DNA of 9,005 nucleotides from Saprospiraceae bacterium (GTDB lineage: Bacteria > Bacteroidota > Bacteroidia > Chitinophagales > Saprospiraceae): positions 1 to 9,005 of the forward strand of contig JALVEG010000424.1 in the NCBI GenBank assembly GCA_027031145.1, in the 5' to 3' direction. This document shows, in pieces, positions 1 through 7,152 of the stretch. Below the pieces are notes generated by a model. The model worked only from the letters and a program-made list of their open reading frames with translations. It did not search any database and was not told where the DNA came from. Each line of letters starts with the position of its first letter. Position 1 is the stretch's first letter. Made by a program: the position numbers and the translations under genes.

Positions 1-834
1 TTATTTATCGGATTGGTTATGTTATACAACAATGATGTGTTGGTCAGAGTGCCTAAAGAGGTAGCAATAGAGAATAATTATACGATAGTAAAAACTTTCA
101 GAACAAAAATATCATCGATAAACAAACCGCAGGAAGAAAAAGAAATGGCTTATGTAAAAACAACATTAACAAATCTTCCTTTTATCAGTCACAATCAGTT
201 GGATTATGCATTGATATTTGAAACACTGGGTTTAAATAAAAAATGGTTATTCCTTTTGTTTATCCCGATAATGATCTTCATTGTAACAGCGGTTAGCAAT
301 GCAGCAAATCTGACTGACGGACTGGATGGATTAGCTTCGGGAACAGCAGCTATTATCGGAGCAACATTAGGTATCCTGGCTTATGTTTCCAGTAACTCGA
401 TCATAGCTGACTACCTGAATATATTGTATATTCCGTTTTCGGAAGAAATGGTTGTTTTTTCAGCCATATTTTTAGGAGCAACAGTCGGATTTTTATGGTA
501 CAATTCATTTCCGGCAAAGGTATTTATGGGTGATACGGGAAGTTTGGCGATAGGAGGGATAATAGCTGCTATGGCAATAATGTTAAGAAAAGAATTACTT
601 ATCCCTATATTATGTGGAGTGTTTTTAGCTGAAAGTATTTCGGTAATAATACAAGTACTTTATTTTAAATATACGAAATCACGTACAGGAGTGGGAAAGA
701 GAATATTTTTAATGTCACCATTGCATCATCATTATCAAAAGAAAGGTATACATGAAGCAAAGATAGTTGTGAGATTTTGGATAGTAGGAATCTTACTTGC
801 AGTGTTAACGATAATAACTTTGAAAATCAGATAA
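1..834 (+). CDS. mraY: Phospho-N-acetylmuramoyl-pentapeptide transferase MraY (5' end outside window)
   Basis: MraY is an integral membrane enzyme. It transfers phospho-MurNAc-pentapeptide from UDP to undecaprenyl phosphate, giving lipid I on the cytoplasmic face. The reading frame is open from base 1, so the N-terminal part lies upstream and the ATG at 19 is internal. 277 codons are visible. Family motifs are clear: NAANLTDGLDGLA with the catalytic-type aspartates at visible residues 106 and 109, FMGDTGSLAIGG with Asp 178, and PLHHHYQKKG with the triple histidine at 242-244. Several hydrophobic segments alternate with these loops. A hydrophilic stretch of about 60 residues (visible 12-75) precedes the WLFLLFIPI helix; it is longer than the matching loop in E. 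coli MraY and fits the longer Bacteroidota form (recalled from family knowledge). ftsW starts 23 nt downstream with no murD between. Confidence 0.96.
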   Translation, partial: LFIGLVMLYNNDVLVRVPKEVAIENNYTIVKTFRTKISSINKPQEEKEMAYVKTTLTNLPFISHNQLDYALIFETLGLNKKWLFLLFIPIMIFIVTAVSNAANLTDGLDGLASGTAAIIGATLGILAYVSSNSIIADYLNILYIPFSEEMVVFSAIFLGATVGFLWYNSFPAKVFMGDTGSLAIGGIIAAMAIMLRKELLIPILCGVFLAESISVIIQVLYFKYTKSRTGVGKRIFLMSPLHHHYQKKGIHEAKIVVRFWIVGILLAVLTIITLKIR

Positions 835-857
835 AAGAATAAATTTAAATAATCAAA

Positions 858-2039
858 ATGTCAATAGAAAGAACCATAAGAAATATCAGAGGAGACCATT
901 CAATTTGGTTGATAGTTCTGTTTTTGGGATTGTTTTCAATTCTGGCGGTTTACAGTGCAACAGGAAGTATGGCATATCTTTCTCATGGCAAACAAGCGGA
1001 AGTATATCTGATAAAGCAAATGTTATTCATGATATTGGGATTTGTGATGATGTATGTCGCATATAAACTTGAATATATGCAATATGCGAAAATAGCACCG
1101 GTTCTTTTGATAATAAGTATACCGTTATTGATTTATACAATCTCTTACGGAACTCAAATAAATGATGCAAGGCGTTGGATAACAATACCATGGATAGATC
1201 AGACATTTCAAACATCGGATTTTGCAAGATTGGCTTTGATACTATATCTGGCAAGATCCATTGCGAAAAAACAAGATGTCATAAAAGGATTTAAATCTGC
1301 CTTTGTTCCATTGTTTTTGCCTGTGATCATAGTAGTGGGATTGATAGCACCATCTGATTTGTCAACTGCAGGTTTACTATTTCTGACGAGTTTGTTATTG
1401 ATGTTTATCGGTAGGGTAAAGATGAAATATATCATTTTATTAATCGCATTGGGAGCAGTGGTATTGTCCATTTTGATTCTGATAGGAAATTTTTTCCCTG
1501 AAGCTGTCAGATTGGAAACTTGGATAAGCAGAATACATGAATTCTTTTACAATACTGACGGAGGGCATCAGATTCAACAGTCTAAAATTGCTATTGCTCA
1601 CGGTGGAATATTTGGTGTGGGACCCGGAAACAGTTTACAAAGAAATTATCTCCCCTACCCTTACGCAGATTTTATATATGCTATAATAGTGGAAGAATAT
1701 GGTTTGATAGGAGGAATATTAATAATAGGATTATACTTGTTTTTATTGATAAGAAGTATTTCCATAGTCACAAAAAGCCCAAAAACGTTTGGAGCAATGT
1801 TAGCTATGGGATTGACATTAAATATAGTAGTTCAGGCATTTGCAAATATAGCTGTATCTGTTCACTTACTGCCGGTAACTGGTCTAACCTTGCCAATGGT
1901 AAGTGTTGGAGGTTCTTCAATATTGATAACATCCGTTTCTTTGGGTATTATATTGAGTGTAAGCAGGTATGCCGAACAGGCGCAGAAGGAAAAAATTGCT
2001 TTACAGGAAATCGAAGAATTAAATGAAGATAATAATTAG
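858..2039 (+). CDS. ftsW: Septal peptidoglycan glycosyltransferase FtsW (SEDS family)
   Basis: FtsW is the SEDS-family lipid II polymerase that works with the septal transpeptidase FtsI. The 393-residue product is of usual length, with about ten hydrophobic segments starting near residue 17. Visible SEDS signatures are DARRWI, the APSDLSTA segment (where many homologues have QPDLGT), SKIAIAHGGIFGVGPGNS, and LPYPYADFIYAIIVEEYG. Asp 271 in the last motif matches the essential SEDS aspartate. LPVTGLTLPMVSVGGSS is the conserved C-terminal loop. The ATG at 858 gives the normal short cytoplasmic N-terminus; the 23 nt before it are A/T-rich without a Shine-Dalgarno site. The 3' end overlaps murG by 17 nt. 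RodA is the main alternative, but the position between mraY and murG in a dcw cluster favours FtsW. Confidence 0.95.
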   Translation: MSIERTIRNIRGDHSIWLIVLFLGLFSILAVYSATGSMAYLSHGKQAEVYLIKQMLFMILGFVMMYVAYKLEYMQYAKIAPVLLIISIPLLIYTISYGTQINDARRWITIPWIDQTFQTSDFARLALILYLARSIAKKQDVIKGFKSAFVPLFLPVIIVVGLIAPSDLSTAGLLFLTSLLLMFIGRVKMKYIILLIALGAVVLSILILIGNFFPEAVRLETWISRIHEFFYNTDGGHQIQQSKIAIAHGGIFGVGPGNSLQRNYLPYPYADFIYAIIVEEYGLIGGILIIGLYLFLLIRSISIVTKSPKTFGAMLAMGLTLNIVVQAFANIAVSVHLLPVTGLTLPMVSVGGSSILITSVSLGIILSVSRYAEQAQKEKIALQEIEELNEDNN

Positions 2040-3132
2040 CGGGGGTGGCACCGGAGGGCATATATTTCCTGCTATAGCAGTAGCACAGGAATTGAAATCG
2101 AAAGATAATAATATTGAAATACTATTTGTCGGTGCAAAAGGAAAAATGGAGATGGAAAAAGTTCCGAAAGCGGGATTTGAAATAATAGGATTGCCGGTAA
2201 GCGGATTGCAGAGAAAATTGACTTTAAAAAACTTATCATTTCCTTTCAAGTTAATGAGTAGTTTATGGAAGGCAAGGAACATAATCAAAAAATTCAAACC
2301 GGATGCAGTAGTAGCATTCGGAGGTTATGCAAGCGGTCCGATAGCGCAGGCAGCAGCGTGGAAAAATATTCCCGTTATCTTGCAGGAACAAAATTCTTTT
2401 CCGGGAATTACCAATAAGCTGTTGGCAAAAAAAGCTAAAAAAATATGTGTTGCATATAAGGGAATGGAGAAGTTCTTCCCTAAAGAAAAAATAATCTTTA
2501 CAGGAAATCCTGTTAGAAAAATAATATCAGATTTGGCTAAATACCAAAATGATAAAGACATCAATTCGTCACTCAGGCATTTTGATTTGGTTCAAAATAA
2601 GAAAACTGTTTTAGTGTTTGGAGGAAGTCTCGGTGCCGGATCGCTTAATGAAGCGGTCAAACTTAATTTGAAAAAGCTATTGTACAATGGAAATATCCAA
2701 ATAATTTGGCAAGTGGGAAAACTTTATTTTGCAAAGTATATCTCTTTGGAAAAAGAATATACTTCAAAAATAAAAATATTACCATTTATCGATAAAATGG
2801 ATCTCGCCTACAAAGCTGCCGATATTGTGGTTTGCAGAGCGGGTGCATTGACAATTTCCGAATTAAGTTTGGCCGGTAAAGCGGCGATTCTGGTACCATC
2901 TCCAAATGTCGCGGAGGACCATCAAACAAAAAATGCTTTAAGTTTGGTCAAAGAAAACGCGGCATTGATGATAAAAGATGTTGAAATAAAAGAAAAACTG
3001 GGAGATGAAATATTGAAATTGATAAACAATGAAAACAAAATAAAAGAACTTGAAAAAAACATTAAAAAGCTGTCAAAACCGGATTCTGCAGAAGAAATAG
3101 CAAATGTGGTTTTGAAATTGATAAAAAAATGA
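2023..3132 (+). CDS. murG: UDP-GlcNAc:lipid I N-acetylglucosaminyltransferase MurG
   Basis: MurG is a peripheral membrane GT-B glycosyltransferase. It adds GlcNAc to lipid I to form lipid II, the substrate of FtsW. The product is 369 residues, normal for the family. The N-terminal acceptor domain opens with the glycine loop SGGGTGGHIFPA (residues 6-17, His 13), followed by FGGYASGP and QEQNSFPG. The C-terminal donor domain has GGSLGAGSLNE, CRAGALTISEL (271-281), and PSPNVAEDHQTKNA (292-305) with the conserved Glu and Gln contacts for UDP-GlcNAc. The ATG lies inside the 3' end of ftsW, and the glycine-rich loop begins five residues in, so this start is secure and suggests translational coupling. 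The stop overlaps the ftsQ start as ATGA. murC, the usual next gene in this phylum, is missing. Confidence 0.97.
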   Translation: MKIIISGGGTGGHIFPAIAVAQELKSKDNNIEILFVGAKGKMEMEKVPKAGFEIIGLPVSGLQRKLTLKNLSFPFKLMSSLWKARNIIKKFKPDAVVAFGGYASGPIAQAAAWKNIPVILQEQNSFPGITNKLLAKKAKKICVAYKGMEKFFPKEKIIFTGNPVRKIISDLAKYQNDKDINSSLRHFDLVQNKKTVLVFGGSLGAGSLNEAVKLNLKKLLYNGNIQIIWQVGKLYFAKYISLEKEYTSKIKILPFIDKMDLAYKAADIVVCRAGALTISELSLAGKAAILVPSPNVAEDHQTKNALSLVKENAALMIKDVEIKEKLGDEILKLINNENKIKELEKNIKKLSKPDSAEEIANVVLKLIKK

Positions 3133-3902
3133 AAAAATTTTTAGAAAAATATGATCTGTTAAGAATAATCAGAGTACTGGGAGCAGCAGGACTGATAGTA
3201 GTACTGTATTTTTCGATTCAATTTAAAGCAAACTCAAATTTAAAAAAAATATCAATTACAATAGAATCACAATACAAAGAAAAGCTAATAAATAAAAATG
3301 ATATTTTAAGGTTTTTAAACAAGTCTCTGAATAAAGATTTAGAGATAGCGAAAATTGAAAAAGTTGATATTTTGAAAATAGAAAAATTGTTGGACAACAG
3401 CAATTTCATCAAAAATGCTGATGTATATCTTGATTCAAAAAATCAGTTGCATATCAAATGCAAATTGAGAGATCCGATTGTGAGGATCAACAGGCAAAAT
3501 AAAAAAGATTTTTATATAGATATCGAAGGAAATCCTATTCCTGTATCGAAAAGAGCAACGGTAAGGGTTCCGGTGGTAACAGGAGCTGTTAACAGAATAA
3601 ATTTAAAAAACAGGAATAATAAAAATTCTGAATACAGAAAAATATGGAAATTGTCAAAAAAAATATATGAAGATCCATTTTTAAATGCACTTATTGAACA
3701 AATAAATATTGATAGAGATAATACTTTTACTCTAATCCCTAAATTGGGAAAGCAACAAATAGAATTTGGAGATTTAACAAATATTGATAATAAACTGACC
3801 AAGATAAAAGCATTTTATAAAAATGGAATGACTCAATCAGGTTGGAATAAATTTAATAAATTATCTGTCAAATGGGACGGACAAATAGTTGGAAGTTTTT
3901 AA
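3129..3902 (+). CDS. ftsQ: Cell division protein FtsQ (Bacteroidota type)
   Basis: FtsQ is a bitopic divisome scaffold protein that recruits the FtsB/L and FtsW/I partners. The 257-residue product has a short basic cytoplasmic N-terminus, one membrane helix at about residues 12-31 (RIIRVLGAAGLIVVLYFSI), and a periplasmic part. Residues 38-116 look like a POTRA domain, with alternating strands and helices ending in LRDPIVRI. The beta-domain follows, with the family-like segments DIEGNPIPVS and RVPVVTGAV. FtsQ is weakly conserved between phyla, so the call rests on topology, these segments and the place between murG and ftsA. The ATGA overlap with murG argues for coupled translation. The protein is Lys/Asn/Ile-rich, in line with the AT-rich genome. 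Confidence 0.9.
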   Translation: MKKFLEKYDLLRIIRVLGAAGLIVVLYFSIQFKANSNLKKISITIESQYKEKLINKNDILRFLNKSLNKDLEIAKIEKVDILKIEKLLDNSNFIKNADVYLDSKNQLHIKCKLRDPIVRINRQNKKDFYIDIEGNPIPVSKRATVRVPVVTGAVNRINLKNRNNKNSEYRKIWKLSKKIYEDPFLNALIEQINIDRDNTFTLIPKLGKQQIEFGDLTNIDNKLTKIKAFYKNGMTQSGWNKFNKLSVKWDGQIVGSF

Positions 3903-3921
3903 AATTATAAATATTATAATT

Positions 3922-5277
3922 ATGATGAACATTAACAATAAAAAATCACCTATGATAATCGCTCTGGACATTGGAACGACAAAAGTCTGTGCGATTGCAG
4001 GATTCAAAAATGAATTCGGGAAAATAGAGATCACTGGTTTGGGCAAAGTCAAATCAGAAGGTGTTTCACGTGGTGTAGTTTCCAATATAGATAAAACTGT
4101 AAAAGCGATAAAAGAAGCTGTCAGCATAGCTGAGGTAAATGCAGGCAAAAAATTTAAAAAAGTAAATGTAGGAATTGCTGGACAACATATCAAAAGTCTT
4201 CAACATCACGGTTTAGTGGTAAGAAAGGACAGCAATTCGGAAATAGATGAAAATGATATAAACAGATTGATCAATGATATGCACAAGCTTGTACTTCCTC
4301 CGGGAGATAAGATCCTTCATGTTATACCACAGGAATTTACTGTAGATAATGAGCAGAATATAAGTGATCCCATCGGAATGTCAGGAATCAGACTTGAAGC
4401 AAATTTTCATATAATTACCGGACAGGTATCCGCTTCCAAAAATATTTTCAAAGTAGTGGAAAAAGCAGGTTTTGAAGTAGCAAACATGACACTTGAGCCA
4501 ATTGCTTCTGCATCAGCAGTACTAAGTGATGAAGAAAAAGAAGCAGGAGTCGTATTGGTAGATATAGGCGGTGGAACAACAGATATAACGATATTTAAAG
4601 AAGGTATAATCAGACACACCGCAGTTATTCCTTTTGGCGGAAATGTAGTAACGTCTGATATTCAGGAAGGTCTTAGTGTGATGAAAGATCAGGCAGAGAA
4701 ACTCAAAGTAAAATTTGGTTCAGCTCTTGCAGAAGAGATAGTGGATAACAGATTGATAGTAATACCGGGTTTCAAAGGACGTGATCCTAAAGAAATATCT
4801 GAAAAAAATCTGGCAAGGATCATCCAGGCAAGAATAGAAGAAATATTTGAATTTGTCATTTGGGAGATCAACAGATCAGGATACCAAAACAAACTGTTAG
4901 CCGGATTGGTATTGACCGGAGGAGGTTCATTGCTAAAAGATATAGATCTACTCGCAGAACTTCAAACCGGAATTATCACAAGATTAGGACAACCTACTGA
5001 ACATCTAGCTCACGGATACAACAGTGAATTGACCTCTCCTATTTATTCAACGGGAATAGGATTGTTGATAAATGCAATAAAACAAAGTAAAAATGAAGAT
5101 ATCCCTGAAGATATCCCCGAAGAAATTGATACTCAAAGCGAATATGATAATAGTGACGAGGGTACTGAAGGGAATTTCAAAGGAAATCATAATAAAGAAA
5201 AAGGGAAAAAATGGTTAAATAAAATCTTTGACTACACAAAAGAATTTTTTGAAAGTACTCCGGATTCGGAATTTTAA
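3922..5277 (+). CDS. ftsA: Cell division protein FtsA, actin-like membrane tether of FtsZ
   Basis: FtsA binds the FtsZ tail, polymerises on the membrane with ATP and anchors the Z-ring. Using the ATG at 3922 the product is 451 residues. Actin-fold motifs are present: phosphate 1 IALDIGTTKVCAIAG (about 13-27), phosphate 2 VLVDIGGGTTDITIF (about 211-225), and the adenosine motif LTGGGSLL (331-338). The FtsA-specific 1C subdomain includes SRGVVSNIDKTVKAIKEAV and VGIAGQHI. A hydrophilic linker with EDIPEDIPEE leads to a C-terminal amphipathic helix (KKWLNKIFDYTKEFFE), which fits the membrane-targeting sequence. The in-frame ATG at 3889 would overlap ftsQ and add an unusual hydrophobic leader (MEVFKIINIII), so 3922 or the adjacent ATG at 3925 is preferred; they cannot be separated by sequence alone. 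The gap to ftsZ is 40 nt. Confidence 0.96.
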   Translation: MMNINNKKSPMIIALDIGTTKVCAIAGFKNEFGKIEITGLGKVKSEGVSRGVVSNIDKTVKAIKEAVSIAEVNAGKKFKKVNVGIAGQHIKSLQHHGLVVRKDSNSEIDENDINRLINDMHKLVLPPGDKILHVIPQEFTVDNEQNISDPIGMSGIRLEANFHIITGQVSASKNIFKVVEKAGFEVANMTLEPIASASAVLSDEEKEAGVVLVDIGGGTTDITIFKEGIIRHTAVIPFGGNVVTSDIQEGLSVMKDQAEKLKVKFGSALAEEIVDNRLIVIPGFKGRDPKEISEKNLARIIQARIEEIFEFVIWEINRSGYQNKLLAGLVLTGGGSLLKDIDLLAELQTGIITRLGQPTEHLAHGYNSELTSPIYSTGIGLLINAIKQSKNEDIPEDIPEEIDTQSEYDNSDEGTEGNFKGNHNKEKGKKWLNKIFDYTKEFFESTPDSEF

Positions 5278-5317
5278 TTAACTAAATAATTTATAGTATT
5301 AACTTAAAATCAATAAT

Positions 5318-6748
5318 ATGGAATTTGATATACCTAAAAGAGAAAGTTCAATAATAAAAGTCCTGGGAGTTGGAGGTGGAGGATCAAATGCAGTAAACCA
5401 TATGTTTAAAATGGGAATCACAGGAGTTGACTTTGCGATATCCAATACCGATATTCAATCAATGGAAGAAAGCGATATCCCTGTAAAATTGCAGTTGGGT
5501 CCTATACGAACAGAAGGCAGAGGAGCAGGTTCTATCCCCGAAGTAGGAAAAGAAGCATGTATTGAATCAATAGACAATGTAAGAGATTTCCTTCAGGATA
5601 ATGCAAAAATGGTTTTCATAACAGCCGGATTGGGTGGTGGCACAGGTACAGGTGCAGCACCTATAATAGCAAAAGCTGCAAAAGATATGGGAATTCTTAC
5701 AATTGCAATAGTGACACTTCCTTTCAAATTTGAAGGTGCCAGGAGAATACGTCAGGCATATGAAGGATTGGAAGAATTAAAGAAAAATGTCGATTCAATA
5801 TTGGTTATATCCAATGATAAACTAAGAATGATCTATGGTAATCTACCAATATCTGAAGCATTTGCTTATGCAGACGATATATTAACAACAGCTGCAAAAG
5901 GTATCGCTGAAATAATCACCGTTCCGGGATATATAAATGTTGACTTTGAAGATGTCAACACAGTGATGAAAAACAGTGGTATAACAGTAATGGGAAGTGC
6001 TACGGCTGAAGGAGAAAACAGAGCTAAAAAAGCAGTGGAAACATCATTGAATTCACCACTTCTTGAAGATAATGATATAAGAGGCGCCAAACATATCCTG
6101 CTAAATATAACCTCAGGAACCAAAGAGGTTACAATGGATGAAATAGGTGAAATAACTGAATATATACAGGGTGAAGCAGGTTTCGGAACAGACCTGATAT
6201 GGGGAAATTGTAAAAATGAATCTTTGGGAGAAAAAATAAGCGTCACCGTAATAGCTACAGGTTTTGAGGAAAACAATTCTAAATCAAGTGACGGAGCTAA
6301 AAGCACCGTTAAGGTCGGATTGAATGATAATCTTAAAAAGGAAAATGATTTTAATATTCCTTTAGATATCGATTTTGATGATGATTCAGGAATTAACATT
6401 ATTGATTTTAATGAAACAGATGAAGTGAAAAATACAATCGAGGCATTCAAAACTTCCATTGATGATGATGAACCTTATGTCAGAAGAGAGAGAGAAGAAA
6501 AGCTTCAAAAGATCAGGAATAAAATGATCAGAAGTAATAATGCGCCAGATAAAAGTAAAAAGGTATCATTGGATAATCCCAATATGATAAATAAATATGA
6601 AAATGAACCGGCATATAAAAGGAAACAGGTAAAACTGGAAAGCAAACCGGAAAAATACAATCCAAATTCATCAGAACTCAAAATAGGTATTGATGAAGAG
6701 GAACCGATTACAAGAACTAATTCTTATCTACACGATAATGTTGATTAA
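5318..6748 (+). CDS. ftsZ: Cell division GTPase FtsZ
   Basis: FtsZ is the tubulin-like GTPase that forms the Z-ring. In the 476-residue product, the nucleotide loop VLGVGGGGSNAVNHM is at 15-29, the tubulin signature GGGTGTGAAP at 106-115, and the T7 loop NVDFEDV at 207-213 with catalytic-type Asp 209 and Asp 212. The folded core ends near residue 316 (VIATGF). About 145 residues of charged, Asp/Glu/Lys/Asn-rich linker follow, longer than the E. coli linker. The protein ends in NSYLHDNVD (468-476), a terminal peptide I recall from flavobacterial and related FtsZ proteins and the expected FtsA-binding site. The ATG at 5318 puts the usual short N-terminal tail before the Rossmann-like core. It is the last gene of the visible cluster; a series of terminator-like hairpins follows. 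Confidence 0.98.
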   Translation: MEFDIPKRESSIIKVLGVGGGGSNAVNHMFKMGITGVDFAISNTDIQSMEESDIPVKLQLGPIRTEGRGAGSIPEVGKEACIESIDNVRDFLQDNAKMVFITAGLGGGTGTGAAPIIAKAAKDMGILTIAIVTLPFKFEGARRIRQAYEGLEELKKNVDSILVISNDKLRMIYGNLPISEAFAYADDILTTAAKGIAEIITVPGYINVDFEDVNTVMKNSGITVMGSATAEGENRAKKAVETSLNSPLLEDNDIRGAKHILLNITSGTKEVTMDEIGEITEYIQGEAGFGTDLIWGNCKNESLGEKISVTVIATGFEENNSKSSDGAKSTVKVGLNDNLKKENDFNIPLDIDFDDDSGINIIDFNETDEVKNTIEAFKTSIDDDEPYVRREREEKLQKIRNKMIRSNNAPDKSKKVSLDNPNMINKYENEPAYKRKQVKLESKPEKYNPNSSELKIGIDEEEPITRTNSYLHDNVD

Positions 6749-6829
6749 ATGAATAGAGATAAGAATTTTACAAACGTGGATTTCGTCTTTCTATATAATC
6801 ATGACTTTTCATGAGATTGGTTTATTAAT

Positions 6830-6860
6830 TGTCCGGGTTTCCCAGACCCGGGCATTTTTT
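6830..6860 (+). terminator. Intrinsic terminator-like hairpin 1, downstream of ftsZ
   Basis: TGTCCGGGT (6830-6838) pairs with ACCCGGGCA (6846-6854) over 9 bp with one T-G wobble. The loop is TTCCCAG, and TTTTTT follows directly. GC-rich stem plus T-run on the + strand fits a Rho-independent terminator for the cluster ending in ftsZ. On the - strand there is no T-run after the stem, so it acts in one direction. Confidence 0.83.
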
Positions 6861-6908
6861 AAAACGATAAAATAGCAAGCAATAAAAAGAATAATATTTT
6901 AAAATATC

Positions 6909-6957
6909 AAATATCTATAAGTGAGATAATGAAACAGGGAAAAAGAAATAGATATTT
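6909..6957 (+). repeat. Inverted repeat at the end of repeat unit 1
   Basis: AAATATCTAT (6909-6918) and ATAGATATTT (6948-6957) are exact inverted complements separated by 29 nt. The AT-rich arms would form a weak hairpin spanning most of the link between unit 1 and unit 2. Confidence 0.7.
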
Positions 6958-7019
6958 ATTAATGTGGATTTCGTCTTTCTATATAAATCATGAACTTTTC
7001 ATGAGATTGGTTTATTAAT

Positions 7020-7050
7020 TGTCCGGGTTTCCCAGACCCGGACATTTTTT
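7020..7050 (+). terminator. Intrinsic terminator-like hairpin 2
   Basis: TGTCCGGGT (7020-7028) pairs perfectly with ACCCGGACA (7036-7044) across the loop TTCCCAG, followed by TTTTTT. Relative to hairpin 1, the wobble pair T-G has become T-A. There is no gene between this and hairpin 1, so it is either a backup terminator or the 3' end of a small transcript. Confidence 0.8.
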
Positions 7051-7097
7051 AAAACGATAAAATAGTAAGCAAAAAAAGAATAATAACTAAAAATATC

Positions 7098-7146
7098 AAA
7101 TATCTATAAGTGAGAAATCGAGACAGAGAAAAAGAAATAGATATTT
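7098..7146 (+). repeat. Inverted repeat at the end of repeat unit 2
   Basis: The same arms AAATATCTAT (7098-7107) and ATAGATATTT (7137-7146) recur with an identical 29-nt spacer length, although the spacer sequence differs from that in unit 1. No such arm pair follows copy 3. Confidence 0.7.
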
Positions 7147-7152
7147 ATTAAT

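Larger units (their letters stand above)
6776..6963 (+). repeat. Tandem repeat unit, copy 1 (188 bp)
   Basis: This is the first of three tandem copies. It starts at GTGGATTTCGTC, 28 nt after the ftsZ stop. It contains a TCATGA hairpin, a GC-rich stem-loop with T-run, a segment beginning AAAACGATAAAATAG, and a 10-bp inverted repeat at its end. Compared with copies 2 and 3 it lacks two A residues in the hairpin region (ATAATCATGACTTTTCATGA against ATAAATCATGAACTTTTCATGA). It has no open reading frame of note. Confidence 0.93.
6964..7152 (+). repeat. Tandem repeat unit, copy 2 (189 bp)
   Basis: The second unit directly abuts copy 1 and repeats the same order of elements. The first part is nearly identical to copy 1. 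The second part, after the T-run, is more diverged with small substitutions and indels, but keeps the AAATATCTAT/ATAGATATTT inverted arms at the same 29-nt spacing. Its terminator-like stem is fully Watson-Crick. Confidence 0.93.

Noticed and set aside
3889..3921. Upstream ATG as the start of ftsA
   Set aside because: It would overlap ftsQ by 14 nt and add an isoleucine-rich leader not typical of FtsA; the ATGs at 3922 and 3925 give a normal N-terminus.
5866..6459. 197-codon open frame on the - strand inside ftsZ
   Set aside because: It is Ser/Ile/Pro-rich shadow sequence with no motif, lying opposite the conserved FtsZ core; ftsZ explains the stretch. Similar shorter antisense frames inside ftsW, murG, ftsQ and ftsA were rejected for the same reason.
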